Shown piece after piece: positions 7,957 to 17,272 of a stretch of 64,000 bases of DNA. The notes under the pieces are model-generated. The model was given only the letters and a program-made list of their open reading frames with translations. It was not told the DNA's origin and ran no database searches. The position numbers and the translations under genes were made by a program. The DNA is taken from positions 6,598,501 through 6,662,500 of the forward strand of contig NZ_BCQA01000001.1 of assembly GCF_001748145.1 (NCBI RefSeq), given 5' to 3'. Each line of letters starts with the position of its first letter. The first letter of the stretch is position 1. This stretch comes from Bosea sp. BIWAKO-01. Lineage in GTDB: Bacteria; Pseudomonadota; Alphaproteobacteria; Rhizobiales; Beijerinckiaceae.

Positions 7957-9555
7957 ATGCCGAACCCAATGCCGACTGCCGCCGTCCCCCCGCAGGCTCC
8001 CCCTGCGCCGGACAAGGCCAGCCTCTCCACCTGGATCGCGATCGTCGCCGGCGCGATCGGCGCCTTCATGGCGATCCTCAACATCCAGATCACCAATGCC
8101 TCGCTGCTCGACATCGAGGGCGGCATTGGGACCGGCGTCGACAACGGCGCCTGGATCTCGACCTCCTATCTGATCGGCGAGATCATCGTCATCCCGCTGA
8201 CGAGCTTTCTCAGCCGGGTGTTCTCGTTCAAGCGCTACATGATCTGGAGCACGGTCGCCTTCGCGCTGTTCTCCATGGCCTGCGCCTTTGCCAGCACACT
8301 TGGCCAGATGATCGCGCTGCGCGGCCTGCAGGGTTTTGCCGGCGGCGTCCTCATCCCGATGGCCTTCACCATGGTGGTGACGCGCCTGCCGAAGTCGCAG
8401 CAGCCGATGGGCCTGGCGATGTTCGCGCTGGCCGTGACCTTCGCGCCCGCGATCGGCCCGACCATCGGCGGCTACCTGACCGAGAATTACGGCTGGCAGA
8501 CCATCTTCTTCATCAACACCATCCCGAGCATCGCAATGGTGATCGCGCTCGCCTTCACGCTGGAAAACCAGCCCATGCAGCTCGGGCTGCTGCGCGAAGG
8601 CGACTGGGCGGGCATCGCCACGATGGCGATCGGCCTGTCAGCGCTGCAGACCCTGCTCGAGGAAGGCAACAAGGAAGACTGGTTCCAGTCGAGTTTCATC
8701 ATCCGCCTCACCGTGATTGCGGTCGTGTTCCTGGCGGCCTTCATCTGGATCGAGCTCCGGGTCAGGAAGCCCCTCGTCGACCTCTCCTTGCTGAAGAACC
8801 GCAATTTCAGCGTCGGCACGATCGCCAATGTCCTCGTCGGCTTCGGCCTGTTCGGCTCGGTCTATGTGCTGCCGCAATATCTCGGCCAGGTGCAGGGCTA
8901 TAATGCCGAGCAGATCGGCAAGGTGCTGGCCTGGACCGGCCTGCCGCAGCTCCTGCTGATCCCGCTCGTCCCGATGCTGATGAAGCGTTTCGACGTTCGC
9001 TACATCACCTTCGTCGGCATCTCGCTGTTTGCGGCCTCCTGCTTCATGAACATCCACATGTCGCTCGACTATTCCGGCGACCAGCTGTTCTGGCCCAATG
9101 TCGTGCGCGCCATCGGCCAGTCCATGGTGATCACGCCGCTGACGGCGATCGCGATGATGAGCATCCAGCCGAAGGACGCCGCCAATGCGTCGGGCCTGTT
9201 CAACATGCTGCGCAATCTCGGTGGCGCGGTCGGCACCGCGGTGCTCGGCACGATCATCACCAAGCGCGAGCAGTTCCACTCCAACATCATCGGCCAGGCG
9301 GTCACGCCCTTTCGCGAGGAGGTCCGCACCCGCCTCGACCAGATGACGAACTACTTCATGGCGCATGGCATCTCCGACCATGCGGCCGCGCAGCAGCAGG
9401 CGGTCATCGCGCTCGGCAAGACGGTCAAGCGCCAGGCCCTGGTGCTCGGCTTCAGCGACACCTTCGCCGTCATCGGCATCATACTGGTCCTCGCCGCCAT
9501 CGTGGTCCTGTTCGCCAGGAAGGGCCAAAGCGGCGGTGCAGCAGCCGCGCATTGA
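7957..9555 (+). CDS. DHA2 family MFS drug efflux permease (EmrB-like)
   Basis: A 532-residue inner-membrane transporter with about 14 hydrophobic helices, the DHA2 layout. An early helix carries FMAILNIQITNASLLDIEGG, matching the D1 motif region, and FAGGVLIPMAFTMVV and TFAPAIGPTIGGYL match motif C of drug antiporters. It exports hydrophobic compounds using the proton gradient. AAGGAG lies seven bases before ATG 7957. It forms an operon with the adaptor upstream under the divergent TetR gene. Confidence 0.92.
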   Translation: MPNPMPTAAVPPQAPPAPDKASLSTWIAIVAGAIGAFMAILNIQITNASLLDIEGGIGTGVDNGAWISTSYLIGEIIVIPLTSFLSRVFSFKRYMIWSTVAFALFSMACAFASTLGQMIALRGLQGFAGGVLIPMAFTMVVTRLPKSQQPMGLAMFALAVTFAPAIGPTIGGYLTENYGWQTIFFINTIPSIAMVIALAFTLENQPMQLGLLREGDWAGIATMAIGLSALQTLLEEGNKEDWFQSSFIIRLTVIAVVFLAAFIWIELRVRKPLVDLSLLKNRNFSVGTIANVLVGFGLFGSVYVLPQYLGQVQGYNAEQIGKVLAWTGLPQLLLIPLVPMLMKRFDVRYITFVGISLFAASCFMNIHMSLDYSGDQLFWPNVVRAIGQSMVITPLTAIAMMSIQPKDAANASGLFNMLRNLGGAVGTAVLGTIITKREQFHSNIIGQAVTPFREEVRTRLDQMTNYFMAHGISDHAAAQQQAVIALGKTVKRQALVLGFSDTFAVIGIILVLAAIVVLFARKGQSGGAAAAH

Positions 9556-9641
9556 AACGCCCTGCCTCGAAGCAGGTGGATACCGACGCCCATCTCCCTC
9601 TCGTCCACGGCGCGTGTGAAGCCCGGGCTCGGCAGCCTCGC

Positions 9642-10718
<1,077 letters not shown>

Positions 10719-10796
10719 CGCGTCCTCCCCATCTTGCCGATCGCCCCGCCGTTCCGGCCGTGTGACAGCGATCGGTCCTGGTGTTCTTGTCCCGGT

Positions 10797-11873
10797 TCAG
10801 TGCCCGTTCGGGCGCCAGCTCGTGTATTTCGGGTGATCCGGCCCGATCGGCAGTGAGACATCCGCGCCCGTCTGCGCCGACTGGTAGAAGGCCGTCGCCA
10901 GTTCCAGCGCCCGGCGTGCATCGGCAATCGTCACCGGAACCGGCGCCCGCCCGTTCAACGCCTCGTGGAACGCATCCATCTGGCCGAGGAAGCGCCGTCC
11001 GACCGGCCGGTAGTCGGCCAGCAACGCCTCGATCCGAGCAGCCACGGCGTCATTCGCCGGCAGGACCGTCCAGGGATCGTCGCCCGGCGAATAGCAGCCG
11101 CCGCCGCTCTCGAAGGTCACGTTCTCGAAGCAGAGCCGGAAGCGGCTGATCTCGTTCTGCGCTCCCAGCGTCGCGCTGGCCGCGACCAGGGCGCCGCTCT
11201 GCATCTCCAGCGAGGCGGCGACGCAATCCTCGACCTCGATCGCGTTGACCCGCGTCACCGCGCGAGCGAACAGCTTCGCCACCGGCCCCATCAGATAGGT
11301 CAGCATGTCGTGGATATGGATGGCGTGGGTCATCAGCACGCCGCCGAGCTCGGTCTCCCATTTGCCGCGCCATGGCACGTCGTAATAGGCCGCCGTGCGC
11401 TTCCAATGGGTCTCGACCGTGCCGAGATAGGGTGTGCCGGCGATGCCGGAATCGATGATGCGCTTGGCCTTCTGCACCCCGTCGCCATAGCGGTACTGAA
11501 AGACCGGCATCAGGATGCGCCCGCTCTGCGCCTCTGCCACGAGCAGACGGTCGGCGTCGAAGAGCGAACCGACCAGCGGCTTTTCGCAGACGACATGCTT
11601 GCCGGCGGCGAGCGCCCTGGTGGCGAGCTCGAGATGGGTCGCCGGCGGGGTCGAGATATCGATGACGTCGATATCGTCGCGGCCGAGCAGCTCGTCGAAA
11701 TGCTGCGTGCGGCTTTCGGCCGAAAACTCGTCGGCGACCTTGTCGAGCCGCTCCTGGTTGAGGTCGCAGACCGCGGCAAGGCGCCAGCGCTCGGGGCGGG
11801 GCGCGTAGCCTTCCAGGATATGTGAGCGGCCGATATTGCAGCCGACAACCGCGACGGATTTCACTTCACTCAT
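10797..11873 (-). CDS. Gfo/Idh/MocA family NAD(P)-dependent sugar oxidoreductase
   Basis: A 358-residue dehydrogenase. The N-terminal Rossmann fold begins VKSVAVVGCNIGRSHI, with VICEKP-type motif HVVCEKPLVGS carrying the conserved lysine, and the C-terminal alpha/beta domain has GGVLMTHAIHIHDMLTYL with catalytic-type histidines. Such enzymes oxidise or epimerise sugars, inositols or sugar acids. ATG 11873 overlaps the upstream stop as TGATG, so the two dehydrogenases are translationally coupled. It lies within a sugar importer operon, so it should act on the imported compound. The precise substrate cannot be read from the sequence. Confidence 0.88.
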   Translation of the reverse strand: MSEVKSVAVVGCNIGRSHILEGYAPRPERWRLAAVCDLNQERLDKVADEFSAESRTQHFDELLGRDDIDVIDISTPPATHLELATRALAAGKHVVCEKPLVGSLFDADRLLVAEAQSGRILMPVFQYRYGDGVQKAKRIIDSGIAGTPYLGTVETHWKRTAAYYDVPWRGKWETELGGVLMTHAIHIHDMLTYLMGPVAKLFARAVTRVNAIEVEDCVAASLEMQSGALVAASATLGAQNEISRFRLCFENVTFESGGGCYSPGDDPWTVLPANDAVAARIEALLADYRPVGRRFLGQMDAFHEALNGRAPVPVTIADARRALELATAFYQSAQTGADVSLPIGPDHPKYTSWRPNGH

Positions 11874-12913
11874 CAGGCAGCCTCTTGGGAATATCCGCTC
11901 GGCAGCCTGCCGGTCTCGGCGAGGTGCTGAGCCCTGAGGGCGATCTCCATCGCCTTGAAGCAGCGCGCCTGCGGCATCGCCGTCTCGGTCCGGTCGAAGA
12001 CGTCGGCAACGAGCTGGCGGCCATAGGGCAGCTCCACGGCCGAGCAGTCGATATGCTGCATGCCGCTGCGGTCGACGAGGAAAAGATGGTCCTTGCCGGG
12101 ACGGCCGGCGATGTCGAGATATTTGCGCAGCTCGATCGTGCCCTGCGTGCCGATGATGGTCAGCCTGCCATCGCCCCAGGTCGGCAGCCCATCGGGCGTG
12201 AACCAGTCGACGCGGATATAGCCGGTGACGCCATTGGGCGTGCGCAGGTGCATGTCGCCGATATCCTGCAGGCCCGGACGGTCGGCATTGGCGCGGTTGC
12301 CGACCGAGGCGGACAGGATCTCGGCGTCGTCCGCAGCGGCGAAGAACAGGAACTGCTCGCATTGATGCGAGGCGATGTCGGTCAGGATGCCGCCATAGCG
12401 CTCGCGCTCGAAGAACCAGCCCGGGCGCTCGGGCTTGCGCAGCCGGTGCGGGCCCATGCCGATCAGGTTGACGATTTCGCCGATCGCGCCGGCCGCCACC
12501 AGCTCGCCAGCCCGCACTGTCGCCGCCACCTCGAAATGCTCGGAATACATGATCGAGACGATGCGCCGGGTCTCGGCCTGCACCGTCTTGACCTCACGCA
12601 GCTGGGCCAGGCTGGTCACCCCCGGCTTGTCCAGCATCACGTCCTTGCCGTGGCGCATCGCGGTGATCGCGATCGCGGCGCGGTCGGCGGGGACAGCAGC
12701 GCTCACCACCAGGTCGATCGCCCGGTCCTCATAGAGCCGGGCCGCCTGCGTGACACGCGGGATCTCCGGGTACCTGGCCATGAACGCGGCCGCCAGATCG
12801 TCCTCGGCCGCGTAGAAGCCGGCGCAGGTGGCGCCGGCGCGCCGGAGCGCGCCGATCTGACCATGAATGTGGTCGTGGTTGATGCCGATCACGGCGAAAT
12901 TCAGCGTTCTCAT
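11873..12913 (-). CDS. Gfo/Idh/MocA family oxidoreductase, second copy in operon
   Basis: A 346-residue MocA-type protein: Rossmann start NFAVIGINHDHIHGQIGALR, lysine motif DVMLDKPGVTS (D replaces the usual E before KP), and C-terminal GGILTDIASHQCEQFLFF. The unusual N-terminal histidines GINHDHIHG are typical of one MocA subgroup. ATG 12913 is chosen because GAGG lies nine bases before it; ATG 12922 is in frame but has no room for a ribosome site. It is sandwiched between the permease and the other dehydrogenase, sharing stop/start bases with the latter. It is clearly different in sequence from its neighbour, so two steps on one substrate are likely. Confidence 0.85.
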   Translation of the reverse strand: MRTLNFAVIGINHDHIHGQIGALRRAGATCAGFYAAEDDLAAAFMARYPEIPRVTQAARLYEDRAIDLVVSAAVPADRAAIAITAMRHGKDVMLDKPGVTSLAQLREVKTVQAETRRIVSIMYSEHFEVAATVRAGELVAAGAIGEIVNLIGMGPHRLRKPERPGWFFERERYGGILTDIASHQCEQFLFFAAADDAEILSASVGNRANADRPGLQDIGDMHLRTPNGVTGYIRVDWFTPDGLPTWGDGRLTIIGTQGTIELRKYLDIAGRPGKDHLFLVDRSGMQHIDCSAVELPYGRQLVADVFDRTETAMPQARCFKAMEIALRAQHLAETGRLPSGYSQEAA

Positions 12914-12924
12914 CGCAGGCATCC

Positions 12925-13806
12925 TCAGCGCTTCATGCCGGTGGTGGCGATGCCTTCGATCAGCAGCCGCTGGAAGAACAGGAAGATCAGGAAGATCGGG
13001 ATCAGCGACAGCACCGACATCGCAAACAGCGCGCCCCAATCCGAGGTGCCGCTCGAGTCGATCAGCGAGCGCAGGCCGATCTGCACGGTATAGCTATGGA
13101 TATCGCCGAGATAGATCAGCGGCCCGAAGAAATCCTCCCAGGTCCAGATGAAGGAGAAAATAGCGGCGGTCGCCAGAACCGGCAGCGAGAGCGGCAGCAC
13201 GATCTTCCAGTAGATCCGCCAGGCGCTGCAGCCATCCATCATCGCCGCCTCGTCGAGTTCACGCGGCAGGCCACGGAAGAACTGGACCATCAGGAAGATG
13301 AAGAAGGCGTCGACCGCGAAATATTTCGGAACGACCAGAGGCAGCCAGGTGTTCACCCAATCCATCTTCAGGAAGAGGACATATTGCGGGATCAGGGTCA
13401 CGTGATAGGGCAGCATCAGCGTGCCCAGCATCAACGCGAACCAGAAGCTCTTGCCGAAGAACTCGAGCCGCGAGAAGGCAAAGGCCGTGACCGAGGCGGC
13501 CATGACGTTGCCGATCGTCGCCAGCACCGAAATGGCCAGCGAGTTCAGGAAGAACGTGCCGAAGCTGACCTGCAGGCCGAACCAGCCGGTCTTGTAGGCC
13601 TGCAGCGTCACCTGCGACGGGATCAGCGAGGTCTGCCCGCCGAACATGTCGTCGGCCGGGCGCACCGAGCCCGATACCATCCACAGCAGCGGATAGAGCA
13701 TCAGGAACGAGACGCCGATCAGCACCGAGTGGATCAGCACGGAGTGCAGGATGGACCGCTCCGGCGTATCGCCGGGCGGGGCGGCATGCGCGGCGTCATT
13801 CATCAT
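12925..13806 (-). CDS. CUT1 carbohydrate ABC transporter permease (MalG/UgpE type)
   Basis: A 293-residue inner-membrane protein with six predicted helices. The EAA loop that docks the ATPase is LPRELDEAAMMDGCSAWRIY. The hydrophobic start LIGVSFLMLYPLLWMVSGSV and the late AIFSFIWTWEDFFGPLIYL are usual for MalG-type subunits. The start at ATG 13806 (or 13803, both in frame) overlaps the end of the other permease by about ten bases, as in coupled pairs. Works with the permease at 13796-14740, the binding protein and UgpC. Confidence 0.9.
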   Translation of the reverse strand: MMNDAAHAAPPGDTPERSILHSVLIHSVLIGVSFLMLYPLLWMVSGSVRPADDMFGGQTSLIPSQVTLQAYKTGWFGLQVSFGTFFLNSLAISVLATIGNVMAASVTAFAFSRLEFFGKSFWFALMLGTLMLPYHVTLIPQYVLFLKMDWVNTWLPLVVPKYFAVDAFFIFLMVQFFRGLPRELDEAAMMDGCSAWRIYWKIVLPLSLPVLATAAIFSFIWTWEDFFGPLIYLGDIHSYTVQIGLRSLIDSSGTSDWGALFAMSVLSLIPIFLIFLFFQRLLIEGIATTGMKR

Positions 13807-14740
13807 AGTGCACCCAGTAGCGCGCCGACAGGAACGAGAAGGTCGTGAAGACGGCAATGATCAGCACCAGCACCCAGGCGAGCGCCGATGCATAGCCCAT
13901 GCGGAAGAAGCCGAAGGCCTCCTGATAGAGGTAGAGCGTGTAGAACAGCGTCGAGTTGATCGGCCCGCCCGTCCCGGCCGAGATGATGAAGGACGGCGTG
14001 AAGGCCTTGAACGCGTCGATCGTCTGGATGACGAAGTTGAAGAAGATCACCGGCGTCAGCAGCGGCAAGGTGATCCTGAAGAACTGCCGCGCCTTCGAGG
14101 CGCCGTCCATATTCGCCGCCTCGTACATGTCCTGGGGAATCTGGCGCAGGCCGGCGAGGAAGATGATCATCGGCGAGCCGAACTGCCAGACCGAGAGTAC
14201 GACCAGCGTGTAGAGCGAGTAGTTCGGGTTGGAGATCCAGCTCGGACCATCGATGCCGAAGACCGAGAGCACCGAATTCACCAGGCCGTCGGCAGCGAAG
14301 AGCTGGCGCCAGAGCACTGCGATCGCGACCGAACCGCCAAGCAGCGACGGCAGATAGAACACCGCGCGGTAGAATGGCAGGCCCTTGATGCCGCGGTTGA
14401 ATGCCATGGCGAGCGCCAGCGCGAAGATCAGCTTCAGCGGCACGGAGAGGATGACATAGATGAAGGTCACCTTCATCGCCGCCGCGAATTTTGCGTCCCC
14501 CGTGGCCATGCGGACGTAATTGTCCATGCCGACGAATTTGGGCGACTGCAGCAGGTCGTAGTCGGTGAAGGACAAATAGAGCGAGGCCAGCGCAGGGCCG
14601 AGCGTCAGGCCGAGGAAGCCGATCAGCCAGGGCGCGAGGAACATGTAGCCCGCGCCGTTGCCGGCGAAAAAGAAGCGGCGGAGACGCCCGGGCTTCGCCG
14701 GGCGCCTGTCTACCGCTTCACCTGCGGTAAAGGACACCAT
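13796..14740 (-). CDS. CUT1 carbohydrate ABC transporter permease (MalF/UgpA type)
   Basis: A 314-residue inner-membrane subunit: AGYMFLAPWLIGFLGLTLGP is the typical first helix, and the EAA loop reads IPQDMYEAANMDGASKARQF. About six membrane helices. ATG 14740 sits four bases after the stop of the binding protein gene; the frame is open further upstream but lies inside that gene. It forms the membrane channel with the MalG-type partner downstream. Confidence 0.9.
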   Translation of the reverse strand: MVSFTAGEAVDRRPAKPGRLRRFFFAGNGAGYMFLAPWLIGFLGLTLGPALASLYLSFTDYDLLQSPKFVGMDNYVRMATGDAKFAAAMKVTFIYVILSVPLKLIFALALAMAFNRGIKGLPFYRAVFYLPSLLGGSVAIAVLWRQLFAADGLVNSVLSVFGIDGPSWISNPNYSLYTLVVLSVWQFGSPMIIFLAGLRQIPQDMYEAANMDGASKARQFFRITLPLLTPVIFFNFVIQTIDAFKAFTPSFIISAGTGGPINSTLFYTLYLYQEAFGFFRMGYASALAWVLVLIIAVFTTFSFLSARYWVHYDE

Positions 14741-14744
14741 CGCG

Positions 14745-16031
14745 TCACCCGCGCTTGAGGATCGAAGCGGCCTCGGCGACGAACTTCTTGCCGCCCTCTT
14801 CCGGTGAGACACCGAAGGCGACTTCCTGGCTGACCCGCTCCAGGACGAAGGCGACTTCGCCGGCACCCTTGGGTGGAGACGGCGGCAGCTTGGCCGTGTA
14901 GGGGCCGAGCTTGCCGATATAATCGACGACCTTCTTGCTGACCTCGTCCAGGTCCGGCCCGAGGAGTTCGCGCATGCCGGACGATGCCGGCACGCCGCGC
15001 TCGACGCCCAGGATCTTCGCGCCGGCCGCCTCCGCCACGGTGAAATTCGCCAGTTTGACCGCGATCTCGGGGTTCTTCGAATCCGAGGCGATCGACCACA
15101 TCTGCGACGGCTTCAGATACTGCCCCGGCTTGCCACCCGCCGTGACCGGGAAGGCGGTGATGTCGAGCTTGGCCTTGTTGAGCTGCTGGAGGCCGACGAA
15201 CTGGTTGGAATGCGGGAACGCGGTCGCGGCATAGCCGAGCGTCAGGGTCGAGGTGTCGAGCGTCGACTTGTCGAGGGCCTGGACATCCGGCGGCACGCAG
15301 CCGCCCGATTTGCGCAGTTCGGCCCAGAGCTTGAACCAGTTACCGGCGTCCTTTTCGTCGAAGGCGAGCTTTCCATCCTCGCCGTAGAGCGCCCGGCCGT
15401 TCTGCACGAGCCAGAGCTCGAAGCCCGGCTCATGGCCGCTGGCATCCATGGTGGCGTAGAATTTCTTGCGTTTGTTGCCCTTGGCGAAGGCCGCGCATTT
15501 GCTGACGAACTCGTCCCAACTGTTGCCGAACGCCAGCGGCGCGACGCCGGCCGCCTCCCAGGCGGCAGGATCGAACACGGCGCAGGACGAGTTCACGCCG
15601 AGATTGATGCCGTAGAGCTTGCCGTCGACGCTGCAGGATTCGAGGTTGGCCTTGCCGAAATCCTCGATCTTGAGCGCGTTGCCCAGGTACTGGTCCAGCG
15701 GCACGATCGCGCCGCGGCGGGCGTATTCGAACATGTACCGGTAGTCCATCTGGAGCAGGTCCGGCGCATTGCGTCCGGCGACCCGCGTGGCGAGGCGGGG
15801 CCAGTAGTCGCTCCAGCCGGCGAACTCGGTCTTGGCGTCAATGCCGGCATTCGCCTTCTTGAAGGCATCGACGGCCCGGTTGGTGCGGTCGGCGCGCTCC
15901 TGCGAGCCCCACCAGAACACCCTGATGTCCTTTTGCTGCGCAGCGGCGGGCTTGAGGCCCAGCAGCGAAGCAGCAGCGATACCGGCGCCGGCGCCAAGCA
16001 ACCCTCGACGGCTAACAGAATAGGCGCTCAT
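14745..16031 (-). CDS. Extracellular sugar-binding protein of the CUT1 ABC importer, Tat-type signal
   Basis: A 428-residue periplasmic binding protein. The N-terminus has VSRRGLLGAGAGIAAASLL, a twin-arginine-type signal ending around PAAAQQ. Then IRVFWWGSQERADRTNRAV and later DLLQMDYRYMFEYARRGAIVPLD are standard of family 1 sugar-binding proteins. GAGGGAG lies about seven bases before ATG 16031. It is the first gene of the operon running down to 9642, opposite the GntR regulator. The ligand is probably a carbohydrate or polyol oxidised by the MocA enzymes of the operon. Confidence 0.9.
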   Translation of the reverse strand: MSAYSVSRRGLLGAGAGIAAASLLGLKPAAAQQKDIRVFWWGSQERADRTNRAVDAFKKANAGIDAKTEFAGWSDYWPRLATRVAGRNAPDLLQMDYRYMFEYARRGAIVPLDQYLGNALKIEDFGKANLESCSVDGKLYGINLGVNSSCAVFDPAAWEAAGVAPLAFGNSWDEFVSKCAAFAKGNKRKKFYATMDASGHEPGFELWLVQNGRALYGEDGKLAFDEKDAGNWFKLWAELRKSGGCVPPDVQALDKSTLDTSTLTLGYAATAFPHSNQFVGLQQLNKAKLDITAFPVTAGGKPGQYLKPSQMWSIASDSKNPEIAVKLANFTVAEAAGAKILGVERGVPASSGMRELLGPDLDEVSKKVVDYIGKLGPYTAKLPPSPPKGAGEVAFVLERVSQEVAFGVSPEEGGKKFVAEAASILKRG

Positions 16032-16112
16032 CGACTTTCTCCCTCGATTGGTGCGTTTCCAGATTTTGTTTTTGTTTGAACTTATTGCTCTTGGCGCGCC
16101 GACGCGCGCAGA

Positions 16113-16184
16113 AGTCTTCGGGCAGCAAACCTACTTCGGGCGTCAAAGCTTCTTCAGGCGTCAAAGTATCTGCAGTCGTCGGGG
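16113..16184. repeat. Four degenerate 18-bp tandem repeats upstream of the sugar operon
   Basis: Units at 16113, 16131, 16149 and 16167. The two central ones, with the shared core GGCGTCAAAG, are nearly identical; the outer two are degenerate. They lie in the 415-base gap between the divergent binding-protein and GntR genes. Because 18 is a multiple of three, a minus-strand frame through them reads six-residue repeats such as LTPEEA and LTPEVG, but that frame runs into the binding-protein gene and I do not call it a gene. Confidence 0.6.
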
Positions 16185-16388
16185 CCGGTGTCAGGCGGCG
16201 TGCTGCACCTGCCCATGTTTGCACGAGCGCGGCGCCGATCCCAGCCCGCAGGGGCAGCAAACCCTGCCCCGTCATGCCCAACAGACGGACGAACGCGGAC
16301 GGGCATGCGCTTCGAGCGGTAGCAAGCTGGTTTTGTGACGTTCCAACCAAGCGCCTTCCTTTGAGCCTTGATAAACTGATACACTAAG

Positions 16389-16398
16389 ATACTAGTAT
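16389..16398. promoter_or_regulatory. Candidate GntR/FCD operator, palindrome ATACTAGTAT
   Basis: A perfect 10-base palindrome in an AT-rich patch about 50 bases before the GntR start. A -35-like TTGATA at 16368-16373 would place the -10 box over the palindrome. Proteins of the FCD subfamily bind short palindromes of this kind overlapping their own promoter. Assignment to this regulator is by position. Confidence 0.5.
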
Positions 16399-16446
16399 GT
16401 CAAAACCGCCTTGAGCGGTGCTGCACAGGCCGAACAGGCGAGAGCG

Positions 16447-17187
16447 ATGGAACGCCACGATGAGCATGAAACGGCGGAGGGGCCCGCCCCACGGGGGCGG
16501 TCGGCGAAGTCCGGCCTTCGTCCGCCGCAGCGACGCGTCACCACGGCGACGGTGATCTACGACGAGCTCTACGAAGCCATCGTCAACATGCATCTCGCCC
16601 CCGGCACCCCCCTGCAGGAGAAGGCGCTGACCCAGCAATTCGGAGTCAGCAAGACACCGGTGCGCGAAGCGCTGATCCGCCTCTCGGAGGACGGACTCGT
16701 CGACATCTTCCCGCAATCGGGCACCTTCGTCTCGCATGTACCGCTCAGCGCGATCCCCGAGGCGCAGGTCATCCGGCTGGCCCTTGAAGACACGGCGATC
16801 AAACGCACGGCCGAGATCGCGACCATCGCCGACATCGCCCAGCTCGACGCCAAGCTGGCGAGCCAGCGGATGCTGGCCGAGATCGGCGACATGGACGCCT
16901 TCCACGCGGCGGACGAGGCCTTCCACGAGGCGATCGCGCAGATCGCCGGCTATCCCAGCATCTGGAAGCTGCTGCGCCAGGTGAAGGTCCAGATCAACCG
17001 GGCGCGCCGGCTGACCCTGCCGGTCCCCGGCCGCATGCACCAGGTCATCGGCGAGCACGAGATCATCCGCGAGGCCATCGCGAGGCATGACGTCGAGGCC
17101 GCCAGGGAGGCGATGCAGACCCATCTCAACGTGGTCATCCCCGACCTCGCTCGGCTGCGCGTCGCTCATCCCGACTATTTCGTCTGA
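16447..17187 (+). CDS. GntR family regulator, FCD subfamily
   Basis: A 246-residue regulator. The GntR winged helix spans about residues 30-95 (VIYDELYEAIVNMHLAPG, FGVSKTPVREALIRLSEDGLV, FPQSGTFVSHV). The C-terminal FCD helical domain has the metal/ligand pattern with D, H and two further histidines (ADEAFHEAIAQIAG, then IGEHEIIREAI and METHLN-type QTHLN). FCD regulators respond to small organic acids or sugar acids. A TTG start at 16411 is possible; ATG 16447 has a GAGAG and needs no rare start. Divergent from the sugar transport operon and upstream of a third dehydrogenase, so probably the local repressor. Confidence 0.88.
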   Translation: MERHDEHETAEGPAPRGRSAKSGLRPPQRRVTTATVIYDELYEAIVNMHLAPGTPLQEKALTQQFGVSKTPVREALIRLSEDGLVDIFPQSGTFVSHVPLSAIPEAQVIRLALEDTAIKRTAEIATIADIAQLDAKLASQRMLAEIGDMDAFHAADEAFHEAIAQIAGYPSIWKLLRQVKVQINRARRLTLPVPGRMHQVIGEHEIIREAIARHDVEAAREAMQTHLNVVIPDLARLRVAHPDYFV

Positions 17188-17272
17188 CGGCCGGCCATTG
17201 CAGCCGGCGATCAAGCCCGGCGCGGTGATCCGGAGGGTTTCAAAAACAAGAGACTGACGAGGAAATGCTGAA

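Noticed and set aside
9564..9579. Short hairpin CCTGC-GCAGG after the MFS pump gene
   Set aside because: Five base pairs without T-run, frequent by chance at this GC content.
16012..16350. A 112-codon minus-strand frame through the 18-bp repeats
   Set aside because: It overlaps the start of the sugar-binding protein, has no good ribosome site and no recognisable domain.
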